Notes under the pieces: generated by a model
Database searches by the model: none
The model's input: only the letters and a program-made list of their open reading frames with translations
What the model was told of the DNA's origin: nothing
Assembly (NCBI GenBank): GCA_963766935.1
Contig: CAVYBY010000009.1
Location: 124,001 to 188,000, forward strand
Reading direction: 5' to 3'
DNA length: 64,000 bases
Origin: CAVYBY01 sp963766935
Lineage (GTDB): Bacteria > Actinomycetota > UBA4738 > HRBIN12
Shown here: piece after piece, positions 11,058 through 18,447 of the stretch
Layout: every line of letters begins with the position of its first letter
Numbering within the stretch: the first letter of the stretch is position 1
Program-made: the position numbers and the translations under genes

Positions 11058-12539
11058 TCATCCTTTCGCGAACAGCGGCTCGGTAGCCGCGTAAGCGGAT
11101 CGATAGTGTTCATAGGCATCCTCGTAGATCGGTGCAAGCCCAGGATTCGGATCGAAAGTCGATCCGAACTGAACGAGCTCCCCGGCGGCCTCCGACAGGG
11201 AAACGAACGTTCCTTCGGCGATGCAAGCGAGCATCGCAGCACCGACCGCGGTGGTCTCCGGCTCCTGGATCGTCGCGAGGGTGCGGCCGCTGATGTCGGC
11301 CTTGATCTGACACCAGGATCGGCTCCTTGCGCCACCGCCGACGATGCGCACCACGTCTCCAGCCCCCAGCCCCATTGCCGAGAACCGATCGAGGACGTCC
11401 CGCGTCGCGAAGGAGCACCCCTCCAAGACCGCGCGCGCTAGATGTCCGGGTCCGTGTCTTAGCGAAAGGCCGATGAAAGCTCCTCGCATCCGCGAATTCC
11501 AGGTCGGGGTGGTCGCGCCACTCAGGCAGGGGAGGAAGACGAGGCCCTCGGCTCCCGGGCGTGTAGCGGCGGCCTTTGTGTTGAGCTCATCGTGGCTGGT
11601 GCCGAGTGTGTCCGACAGCCACCGAACGCTTCCCCCGGCGACGAACCCGGGGTTCTCGATCAACCACAGATTCGGGTGGCCGTGGGCGTGTGTCTCTACA
11701 AGCCGCTCTTCGTCGAACACGGGACCGTCGGCCGAAACGCAGATGGGCTCCGCCGTCCCAACCACATCGCAGATCAGGTTAGGCTCCGTCACTCCTGCTC
11801 CCAAGCACGCGGCGTGGTCGTCGCCGCATCCAACGATCACCTTCGTTCGCGCATCCAGGCCGAAAGACTCGGCGGCTCGCTTGGTGGGCGTCCCCGCGAC
11901 CGACCAGCTTTGCTCGATGGGACCGAATAGATCGGGATTCAGATCTGAGGCGTCCATCAGTTCCTGGGACCACTCTCGACGCCTGATGTCGTAGAGCATC
12001 GTCGAGGAGGCGTTCGAGTCGTCGCACACGACCTCATCGGTCAACGCGCGGACGATGAAACTTGCGGGTGAGAGGAAATGAGTCGCTGCATCGAAGACCT
12101 CAGGCTCGTGTCGACGGATCCACAGCACCTTCGGTGCCACGTGGGCGGCATCCAGGTTGAGGCCGGTGATTTCGAACAAGCGACCTCGCGTGACGTCGCG
12201 CTCGAGGGAATCGCAGTCTTCCACCGCGCGACGATCCATCCAGATGATGGCCTGCCTACGAGCGTTCCCCGTTGCGTCCACCGGGACCACGCCGTCGACC
12301 TGAGCGGCGAAACCAATCGTCCCGACCTCTCGTGGCATGATGCCCCCAACACTGAGCAGTTGCGCAATCACGCGAGGGAGCGCCTGGAGCCACAGAGCGG
12401 GGTCTTGATCCGCCCAGCCAGGGTGAGGGATGGACATCGAGTAGCTCTCTGCCGCACGGGCGAGTACGGCGCCCTCGCCGTCAAGAAGTACGGCCTTCAT
12501 GCTTTGTGAACCGACGTCGCATCCGATGACGTGGCTCAC
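11058..12539 (-). CDS. FGGY-family carbohydrate kinase
   Basis: 493 residues from GTG 12539, overlapping the upstream permease by GTGA. The N-terminal ATPase lobe starts VIGCDVGSQSMKAVL; the substrate motif IIWMDRRA is xylulokinase-like. The C-terminal lobe has the adenosine motif VRIVGGGARSRSWCQIKAD and conserved TTAVGAAMLA. FGGY kinases phosphorylate pentuloses, hexuloses, glycerol, erythritol and similar polyols, so the family alone does not fix the substrate. With the importer and dehydrogenase it probably traps the imported sugar or polyol as a phosphate. Confidence 0.88.
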   Translation of the reverse strand: MSHVIGCDVGSQSMKAVLLDGEGAVLARAAESYSMSIPHPGWADQDPALWLQALPRVIAQLLSVGGIMPREVGTIGFAAQVDGVVPVDATGNARRQAIIWMDRRAVEDCDSLERDVTRGRLFEITGLNLDAAHVAPKVLWIRRHEPEVFDAATHFLSPASFIVRALTDEVVCDDSNASSTMLYDIRRREWSQELMDASDLNPDLFGPIEQSWSVAGTPTKRAAESFGLDARTKVIVGCGDDHAACLGAGVTEPNLICDVVGTAEPICVSADGPVFDEERLVETHAHGHPNLWLIENPGFVAGGSVRWLSDTLGTSHDELNTKAAATRPGAEGLVFLPCLSGATTPTWNSRMRGAFIGLSLRHGPGHLARAVLEGCSFATRDVLDRFSAMGLGAGDVVRIVGGGARSRSWCQIKADISGRTLATIQEPETTAVGAAMLACIAEGTFVSLSEAAGELVQFGSTFDPNPGLAPIYEDAYEHYRSAYAATEPLFAKG

Positions 12540-13492
12540 GCGCTTGTCGCCTTTTCCGGAACCGGCGACTCTTGTCCCATCTCAGGGAACGCTCGGACCG
12601 GAGCCGAGACGGCGGCCGTTTCCGTTGAACGCGTCGCCTTCCGCAGGATCATCTGTGCGATGAAGATCAACAAGAGCGTGACGCATAGCATGCTGGCAGC
12701 GATTGCGTTGATCTCCGGAGTCACCCCTCGTCGGATCGAGGCAAAGACGTACATCGGGAGCGTGGTGCTCGGCCCCGCGACGAAGAATGCCACGATGAAG
12801 TCATCGAAGCTCAGGGTGAAACTCAGGAGAAAGCCGACGACGATGGCAGGAGCCAGCTGTGGGAGCGTTACTTGTAGGAACGTTCTCGCCGGTGACGCGA
12901 ACAGGTCATTCGATGCCTCGACGAGGGATCGATCCATCCCGGCCGCCCTCGCGCGGACGACGAGAATGACGAGGGCCATCGTGAACGTTGTATGTGCCGC
13001 GATCACCGTGGGGCGGCCGAGTGCGAGCTTCGGGGGGGTGCTTGGGAACGGCCAGACAGACGTGAGCAAGTGATTGGCCAGCGGGAACGCCGCCACGAAG
13101 AAGACGAGCGTGGAAATGCCGATTACGAGACCGGGAACGATGATGGCTGCGTACGTGAAGCTGTCGTAAAGCGAGCGCACGAATGTGCTGCGCACGCCGC
13201 GGAGCGCCAGAGCCGCGGCGGTACCAAACACCGCGGCGAAGGTTGCGCTGGTGAGGCCGATGACGAGGCTGTTGCGCAGCGCCTGGGTCACTAGCCCATC
13301 CGTCCAGGCGGTGGCGTACCACTTCAAGGAGAACCCACTCAGTTGACCAGCGTATCTACCGGCTGTGAAGCTGAAGAGTGCGACAAGCGCAATCGGGACA
13401 TACAGGAACAGATAGATAAGGAACGAGTAGGTCCCCAGGATCCGGGACCGTCCCCGCGAGCGCCGTATCCTGCGAGCAGGTGCCGTCTTCAC
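12536..13492 (-). CDS. ABC importer permease, PotC-type
   Basis: About 318 residues from GTG 13492, 10 bp after the preceding permease's stop. The open frame extends to 13564 but would then overlap that permease heavily. Six membrane segments can be followed, beginning SFLIYLFLYVPIALVALF. The inner-membrane coupling motif is EASNDLFASPARTFLQVTLP, with the EAA-Gly pattern typical of binding-protein-dependent permeases. Closest in style to PotC of polyamine/2-aminoethylphosphonate-type importers. The 3' end overlaps the kinase gene by 4 bp. Confidence 0.87.
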   Translation of the reverse strand: MKTAPARRIRRSRGRSRILGTYSFLIYLFLYVPIALVALFSFTAGRYAGQLSGFSLKWYATAWTDGLVTQALRNSLVIGLTSATFAAVFGTAAALALRGVRSTFVRSLYDSFTYAAIIVPGLVIGISTLVFFVAAFPLANHLLTSVWPFPSTPPKLALGRPTVIAAHTTFTMALVILVVRARAAGMDRSLVEASNDLFASPARTFLQVTLPQLAPAIVVGFLLSFTLSFDDFIVAFFVAGPSTTLPMYVFASIRRGVTPEINAIAASMLCVTLLLIFIAQMILRKATRSTETAAVSAPVRAFPEMGQESPVPEKATSA

Positions 13493-13502
13493 AGAGCAAC
13501 AC

Positions 13503-14348
13503 TCACAAGAGTGAGACCTCCCGCTGGCTGGTGACTCGGGAGGTGACGCGGAGATAGAACCCAATGGTCAAGAGCATCAGGCAGATGATGGCGACGGCCA
13601 CGGCTGCCCCTAGGGGCCAGTTGCGCGAGAATAGGAACAGATCGACCAGAGCGTTACCAAGGAAGTAGATCTTCTGCCCTCCGAGGAGAGTCGGTATCAG
13701 GTACTCGCCCATGAGCAAGATGAAGACCAGCATCGACCCCGTAACAATGCCGGGCGCACTGAGGGGCAGTGTCACCTGGCGAAGGGTTCTCCAATTGTTA
13801 CTGCCGAGATCGATCGAAGCCTCGATCAAGCGCCGATCGAGCTGCTCAAGACTTACGTAGATTGGCAAGACCATGAGCGGGAGATAGTTGTAGAGGATGC
13901 CGAGCAAGACAGAGAAGCGAGTGTTTAGCAGGACGAGATCGTGCGAGATCCCAAGCGCGTCCGTGAGGCGGGGGATCCCCTGGCTTCCCAGGATCACCAC
14001 CCATGCATAGGTTCGTATCAACGAACTCGTCCAGAAAGGAACAATCACAAGCACGAGAAGGATCGTCTTTCGAGATGCGGCCTGGTTCGATATGTAATAG
14101 GCAAACGGGTAGGCCACTAGGAGGCACAGTACTGTCCCGAGTGCGGCCATGAAGAGGGTATTCGTGAACGCAGTGGAGCGGGTGGAGAGATCCCTGTAAG
14201 CCTGCAACGTCAAGGCGGCCTGATACCCGCCGGCCGATGCGCGCTTACCGAAGCTGTACAGGATGATCACCACGAATGGACCGCCAAGGAGCAGCGCGTA
14301 CCAAGCCGTGGTCGGCGCAAGCAGGATCACCTTGCTGGACCGCTTCAT
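13503..14348 (-). CDS. ABC importer permease, PotB-type
   Basis: 281 residues starting MKRSSKVILLAPTTAWYALL. Contains about six hydrophobic segments and the coupling motif EASIDLGSNNWRTLRQVTLP. The WTSSLIRTYAW segment is characteristic of PotB-like permeases. It pairs with the PotC-type permease downstream to form the membrane pore of the island importer. The gap to the solute-binding protein gene is 28 bp. Confidence 0.88.
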   Translation of the reverse strand: MKRSSKVILLAPTTAWYALLLGGPFVVIILYSFGKRASAGGYQAALTLQAYRDLSTRSTAFTNTLFMAALGTVLCLLVAYPFAYYISNQAASRKTILLVLVIVPFWTSSLIRTYAWVVILGSQGIPRLTDALGISHDLVLLNTRFSVLLGILYNYLPLMVLPIYVSLEQLDRRLIEASIDLGSNNWRTLRQVTLPLSAPGIVTGSMLVFILLMGEYLIPTLLGGQKIYFLGNALVDLFLFSRNWPLGAAVAVAIICLMLLTIGFYLRVTSRVTSQREVSLL

Positions 14349-14376
14349 TCCTGGATCTGCGATCGATCGTCCAAAG

Positions 14377-15537
14377 CTAAGAGGACTTGACGCGGTCCAG
14401 GATCTCCGCCCGAGCGGGATCCGTGACTGCGGCGTTCGACCCGAACGTCAGGGGAGCGATCTGAGCGTCCGTGGGGTAGACGACCGGGTCATCCCTGATG
14501 GTCGCGGGGAGAAGCGCTGTCGCTCGTGCGTCCACCTGCGCATAGCCGTGGTACTCGGTCTCCTTTGCGGCAATCTTCGGATCAAGGATGAAGTTCAGGA
14601 ACGCGTAAGCGGCGTCCCGATGAGGAGCGTCAGCCACGATCCCCCAGTTGTCCTCCCAGATCTCACCTCCCTCTTCGCCGAGGATGTAGTTGACGTTTGG
14701 AAGATCGCGGTGCAGCTGGGCACCGTCGCCCGACCACGCCATGGATATGAAGGCATCACCGCCTCGAATCAGGGGTTGGATATCGGCGGAGATCGCGAAG
14801 AGGTGCGGTTTGACTTTGCGCAACAACTCTTCGACGTCCTTCAGATCGGAGGCGTCGGTGGAATTGAAGTCGTGGCCGAAGTACAGCATCGCGTTGCCGA
14901 TCGCGTCGAGAGGATGGTCCAGCATGATTACCTTGTTGTCGTACTGGCCCATCGGCGCATCCCAGTACTGCTTCCACGTGGTGAAGGAGTCCGGAACGCG
15001 ATCCGTTTGCACGATGAAGCCAGTGGTCCCCCAGTTCTTGGGAATCACCCACGTGGTGTTCGGATCGTTGGGCACGCTAACCCCGTCGAGGAACTTCTGG
15101 GCGTATTGAGTGGGGTCGTAGTTGGGGAGCAGGGAGAGATCGAGCGGCTCCAGCAGCTGGTTGTCCGCAAAGGTGACGATGAAGTACTGCGAGGGAACCA
15201 CCATGTCCCAGCCCGAGCCCCCGATCTGAAGCTTGGACAACATCCCTTCGGTAGAACCGATGACGTTAAGATTGACCTTGACGCCGGTCTGCGATTCGAA
15301 GGCCTTGATGTTGTCGGGGTCGTGGTAGTTAGCCCAGGTAGCCACCTCGAGTCGGTCGCCGAGGTCTTTAGATCCGCCCGCGGAGCTGCTGGCGGCGGGT
15401 TTGTTACCGCCGCCGCAGGCGGCGAGCCCGAGCCCCGCGAGTGTCGCCCCTGATGCATACAGGAACCTCCGGCGCGACAGCTGGCCGAGGCGAATCGCAT
15501 CCGGCGTCCGCTCGGGTACGTGATCCTTCCGTTCCAT
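14377..15537 (-). CDS. ABC importer solute-binding lipoprotein, PotD-type
   Basis: 386 residues. A twin-arginine-like signal (LSRRRFLYASGATLAGLGLAAC) ends in the lipobox LAAC, so it should be exported, lipid-anchored and face outwards. The mature part has the two-lobe PotD pattern: LEVATWANYHDPDNIKAFE, GWDMVVPSQYFI, PKNWGTTGFIVQTD and EDNWGIVADAPHRDAAYAFLN. PotD relatives bind polyamines, but many bind other small polar ligands; the adjacent sugar kinase argues for a sugar or polyol. It lies between the ATPase and permease genes. Confidence 0.88.
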   Translation of the reverse strand: MERKDHVPERTPDAIRLGQLSRRRFLYASGATLAGLGLAACGGGNKPAASSSAGGSKDLGDRLEVATWANYHDPDNIKAFESQTGVKVNLNVIGSTEGMLSKLQIGGSGWDMVVPSQYFIVTFADNQLLEPLDLSLLPNYDPTQYAQKFLDGVSVPNDPNTTWVIPKNWGTTGFIVQTDRVPDSFTTWKQYWDAPMGQYDNKVIMLDHPLDAIGNAMLYFGHDFNSTDASDLKDVEELLRKVKPHLFAISADIQPLIRGGDAFISMAWSGDGAQLHRDLPNVNYILGEEGGEIWEDNWGIVADAPHRDAAYAFLNFILDPKIAAKETEYHGYAQVDARATALLPATIRDDPVVYPTDAQIAPLTFGSNAAVTDPARAEILDRVKSS

Positions 15538-15549
15538 GTCCCTCCCCTT

Positions 15550-16797
15550 TCAGCCTGCGTTCGGCTCGCTGCCGCCCGCGTATGCGTCCACCGGGCTCGC
15601 CTCGATTGCGAGGCAGGCCCTTTCGTCCAGGAATACCGACACTTCGCATCCAGGAGAGAGGCCGGCGTCGTGACCGTCGATCTCGCCGGTCACCCGCGCG
15701 AGCAGGTCGCCTAGATCTCTCACGTGAACCTCGTACTGCACTTGGTTCCCGAGAAAGGTCACGTCATGGATCGTCCCGAGTTTGCCGCCAGGACCGACCT
15801 CGCCTTCCTGGTCGTTGCGGGGCCTTAGCACAACGTGCTCCGGTCGGATGGCGATTGTCGCGGCCCGACCCAATGAGAGCTGGCGAGCGCCCACCGGCAA
15901 GCGCGCCTTCAAGTGAGCTCCCAGATGCGTCTGGACCACGACGCCGTCACGACCGTTCGCAGCTAGGCTTTCCACCACCCGCCCGTCTAGGAAGTTGCAT
16001 TCGCCGACGAAGTCGGCGACGAATCGAGTCCTCGGTTCGAAGTAGAGCTCCTTGGGCGTTCCCTCTTGAGCAATGACCCCATCGACCATGATTGCGATCC
16101 TGTCGCTCATGGCCATGGCCTCCTCTTGATCGTGCGTGACGTGTATGAAGGTGATGCCGACCTCGTGCTGAATACGCTTGAGTTCAAGCTGCATTTGCTT
16201 GCGAAGCTTGAGGTCGAGCGCACCAAGCGGTTCGTCCAGCAACAGGACCTGCGGGCGATTGACCAGAGCACGAGCCACGGCGACACGCTGCTGCTGTCCG
16301 CCGGACAGCTCCCAAACCCGACGACGTTCCATGCCTTCGAGCTGGACCAACGCGAGGATCTCGGAGGTTCGGCGATCGATCTCGCCAGGTGCGATACGAG
16401 GTCGTCGTTGCTTCAAGCCGTACCTAACGTTTCTCGCGACGTCCATGTGAGGGAAGAGGGCGTAATGCTGAAAGACGGTGTTCACGTCTCTTCGATACGC
16501 TGGAGTGTCGGCCACGGGCACCCCTTGGATGAGAATTCCGCCTTCGTCGGGATCCTCGAATCCCGCGATTAGGCGTAGACATGTCGTCTTGCCGGAGCCC
16601 GAGGGTCCCAGCAAGGAGTAGAAGCCTCCAGATGGAATCACCAGGCTCACGCCATTCACCGCCACTACCTGCGCGAAGGACTTGGTCACCGCTCGGAGTT
16701 CAACCGCAGGCTTCGACGGGGCGATCGTCTGGCTCGCTGCGGGCCCCTCCCGATCGCCCACCGGGGTAGTGGAAATGTCGGATCGCCTGGCCATCAT
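15550..16797 (-). CDS. ABC importer ATP-binding protein, PotA-type
   Basis: 415 residues, first gene of the island operon. Walker A GPSGSGKTT, Q-loop in TVFQHYALFPHM, signature LSGGQQQRVAVARAL, Walker B VLLLDEPLGALD and switch His in HVTHDQEEAM are all present, followed by a TOBE-type regulatory tail (IAIRPEHVVLRP). It energises the PotB/PotC pore. The N-terminus carries about 30 extra low-complexity residues, so the ATG at 16797 or 16794 may not be the only start. A TTGACG box and a palindrome lie just upstream. Confidence 0.9.
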   Translation of the reverse strand: MMARRSDISTTPVGDREGPAASQTIAPSKPAVELRAVTKSFAQVVAVNGVSLVIPSGGFYSLLGPSGSGKTTCLRLIAGFEDPDEGGILIQGVPVADTPAYRRDVNTVFQHYALFPHMDVARNVRYGLKQRRPRIAPGEIDRRTSEILALVQLEGMERRRVWELSGGQQQRVAVARALVNRPQVLLLDEPLGALDLKLRKQMQLELKRIQHEVGITFIHVTHDQEEAMAMSDRIAIMVDGVIAQEGTPKELYFEPRTRFVADFVGECNFLDGRVVESLAANGRDGVVVQTHLGAHLKARLPVGARQLSLGRAATIAIRPEHVVLRPRNDQEGEVGPGGKLGTIHDVTFLGNQVQYEVHVRDLGDLLARVTGEIDGHDAGLSPGCEVSVFLDERACLAIEASPVDAYAGGSEPNAG

Positions 16798-16829
16798 GTT
16801 TCCGCGCTCATTCCCGGGTCGCCCCTAGC

Positions 16830-16866
16830 ATGTAGGACGTCTAACATCCCAACGTTGCCCCGTCAA
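16830..16866 (-). promoter_or_regulatory. Predicted promoter and GntR-type operator of the island operon
   Basis: On the reverse strand, TTGACG (16861-16866) could be a -35 box. An 18-bp near-palindrome, ATGTTAGACGTCCTACAT (16847-16830; 14 of 18 positions symmetric), sits where the -10 region should be, 33-50 bp before the ATPase start. The outer TGT...ACA and central GACGTC resemble HutC/GntR operators. This fits repression by the GntR gene at the end of the same operon. Inferred from sequence only. Confidence 0.5.
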
Positions 16867-17453
16867 GACCTCGTCGGGGCAGGCGTGGGTCAGTTTGCGT
16901 TTGGGCTGGTCATCGCCCTCCCCGAACTCAATCTCGATCTCGGCGGAGGCTATGAGGTCGGCCGCTGATGGCAACGCATCAGAGGATCGAGCGGATGGAA
17001 GAGGCAGATCACCGAACAGGTCCTAAGCGGTCTCACCAAGATGGGGCACATGTTCGAGAAGGGCTGGACCGAAGCGTCCGGAGAGCCAGGCCATCTTGGT
17101 CCGCGTCGAGCCATAGGGGTCGGAGCCGGGTAGTGGCTCAGTTAAGCCGAGCCACTACGGGAGCGGCAGACCGAGGCAGGCGGAGCATTTCCGTCCCGAG
17201 CCCCCTGCAGAACTTCCTGTGGCGGTCACCCAACAACGGCAACTTGAACGCCTGGGCGGGTAGAAATCTGGACTGTTCCGCCACGGGCTGGAGTTCGAGG
17301 TCGGTGGCTCGAAGACGATGCCGGCTGCGGCCGGTATCACACGACAGCAATTACGGACGCGATGACCTCTCGCTATTGTTGCTATAACTACCAGTGGGTG
17401 GGGCCTGCGGGTCGCGACCCACGGAAGGACTGTTCCGAAAAGCGGTGGATGAG
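16867..17453. other. Non-coding right end of the island
   Basis: About 590 bp with no convincing gene. Short forward-strand stretches read like protein (for example QFAFGLVIALPELNLDLGG near 16890 and TKMGHMFEKGWTEASGEP near 17040), but each is stop-bounded and in a different frame, so they may be remnants of a lost gene. It also holds the stem-loop at 17130-17158. Confidence 0.4.
17130..17158. other. Perfect 10-bp inverted repeat with 9-nt loop
   Basis: GTAGTGGCTC (17130-17139) pairs exactly with GAGCCACTAC (17149-17158). No T-run follows, so it is a poor intrinsic terminator. It lies in the non-coding end of the island and could be an operator, a remnant of an element end or recombination site, or an RNA hairpin. 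Confidence 0.5.
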
Positions 17454-17597
17454 CTGGAGCGACAGGTAGAAGTCGTCGCCCTGGCCGATCGGCACCCGGC
17501 GGAACCCCGACGGACACGGCGCGATGAGGTCCTCCGGCCGCATCTGGAACACGCCGAGGTTGCCCAGGACCTCCGCGAGATGCCCGACCTCGTGCAC
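17388..17597 (-). pseudogene. Truncated 5' fragment of the cupin gene at the right island junction
   Basis: From the GTG at 17597 (equivalent to 7953) the frame is identical to the first 48 or so codons of the cupin, up to FYLSLQ. It then crosses the repeat boundary at 17454 into unrelated island sequence and stops at 17388. It lacks the metal-binding cupin motif, so it cannot be functional. Confidence 0.8.
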
Positions 17598-17722
17598 GTC
17601 CGGAGTGTGCCACTCCTCGTGCGTGGTGGGGAAGGGGGGGCACCGCCTCCGGCATGACGGACCTGGGAGGATGCGCCGATGAGCCGGGACGACGTGCGCC
17701 GCAATCTGGAGCATTGGGAGCG
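17454..17722 (+). repeat. Right copy of 269-bp exact direct repeat
   Basis: Identical to 7810-8078. The right copy joins the intact methyltransferase and carries only a cut cupin start, the mirror of the left copy. The exact identity implies a recent event, active recombination, or an assembly effect. Confidence 0.95.
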
Positions 17723-18440
17723 AGCCAGCGAGGAGTACCAGCGCACCAACGCGTCGCAGCTCAATCGGTGGGACCGGCTCGGCTGGGGCACGTGGGATGT
17801 GCCCGAGGACGAAGTTCATGCGCTGGGCGACGTCACGGGTCTGCGGGCGCTCGAGCTCGGGTGCGGCGCCTGCCAGTTCGGGATCAAGGTGGCGATGCTC
17901 GGCGCGAACGTGACCGGGCTGGACTTCTCGGAGAACCAGCTGCGCCAGGCGGGACCGAACATGGACGAGTCCGGCGTCCGGTTCCCGCTCGTGCGGGGGA
18001 GCTCGGAGGAGCTGCCGTTCGCCGACGGCTCGTTCGACCTGGTGTTCTGCGACCACGGCGCCACATCCTTCACGGATCCGCACCTGACGATCCCGGAGGC
18101 GGCGCGGGTGCTGCGGACCGGTGGGCAGCTGGTCTTCGACATGTCGACCCCGTTCATCTGGGTCGCCTGGGGCACGGGCGACGAACCGGCCGGCCGCGAG
18201 ATGCGAAGCGCCTACTTCGGCCTCGGCCGCCACGAGGTGGACGATCCCGAGTGGCGAACCATCGAGTGGCAGCTGACCTACGGCGACTGGATCCGGCTGT
18301 TCCGTGAGAGCGGGCTGATCGTCGAAGACCTGATCGAGCTGCGGCCCGGGCCCGACGCGACGACCACGTACGACTACGTGTCCCTCGAGTGGGCCCGTGA
18401 CTTCCCGGGCGAGCACATCTGGAAGGTTCGGAAGGCCTGA
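17679..18440 (+). CDS. Class I SAM-dependent methyltransferase
   Basis: 253 residues starting MSRDDVRRNLEHWERASEEY. Motif I is LELGCGACQFGIKVAMLGA, followed by VTGLDFSENQLRQA, the acidic loop FDLVFCDHGA and the post-motif LRTGGQLVFDMS, all typical of Methyltransf_11/25-type Rossmann enzymes. The substrate is unknown. The first 44 bases lie in the right direct repeat. The stop is 7 bp before hyuA, so it is probably co-transcribed with hyuAB. Confidence 0.88.
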   Translation: MSRDDVRRNLEHWERASEEYQRTNASQLNRWDRLGWGTWDVPEDEVHALGDVTGLRALELGCGACQFGIKVAMLGANVTGLDFSENQLRQAGPNMDESGVRFPLVRGSSEELPFADGSFDLVFCDHGATSFTDPHLTIPEAARVLRTGGQLVFDMSTPFIWVAWGTGDEPAGREMRSAYFGLGRHEVDDPEWRTIEWQLTYGDWIRLFRESGLIVEDLIELRPGPDATTTYDYVSLEWARDFPGEHIWKVRKA

Positions 18441-18447
18441 CGAACCG

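Larger units (their letters stand above)
8079..17453. mobile_element. 9.4-kb lower-GC catabolic island between direct repeats
   Basis: The segment between the two 269-bp repeats is visibly less GC-rich than its surroundings (sampled lines fall to about 55%, against about 70% in PFOR). It holds a single eight-gene leftward operon plus about 0.65 kb of non-coding DNA at its right end. There is no integrase, transposase or terminal inverted repeat. Deleting it together with one repeat copy restores a continuous cupin / methyltransferase junction. Homologous integration of a circle carrying the 269-bp segment, or an assembly join, would both give this structure. Confidence 0.7.

Noticed and set aside
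17130..17158. Hairpin as an intrinsic terminator
   Set aside because: No T-run on either side and no gene ends close by.
16968..17387. 139-codon open frame in the island's non-coding end
   Set aside because: Composition is low-complexity Arg/Ser with no domain; it crosses the hairpin and has no ribosome site.
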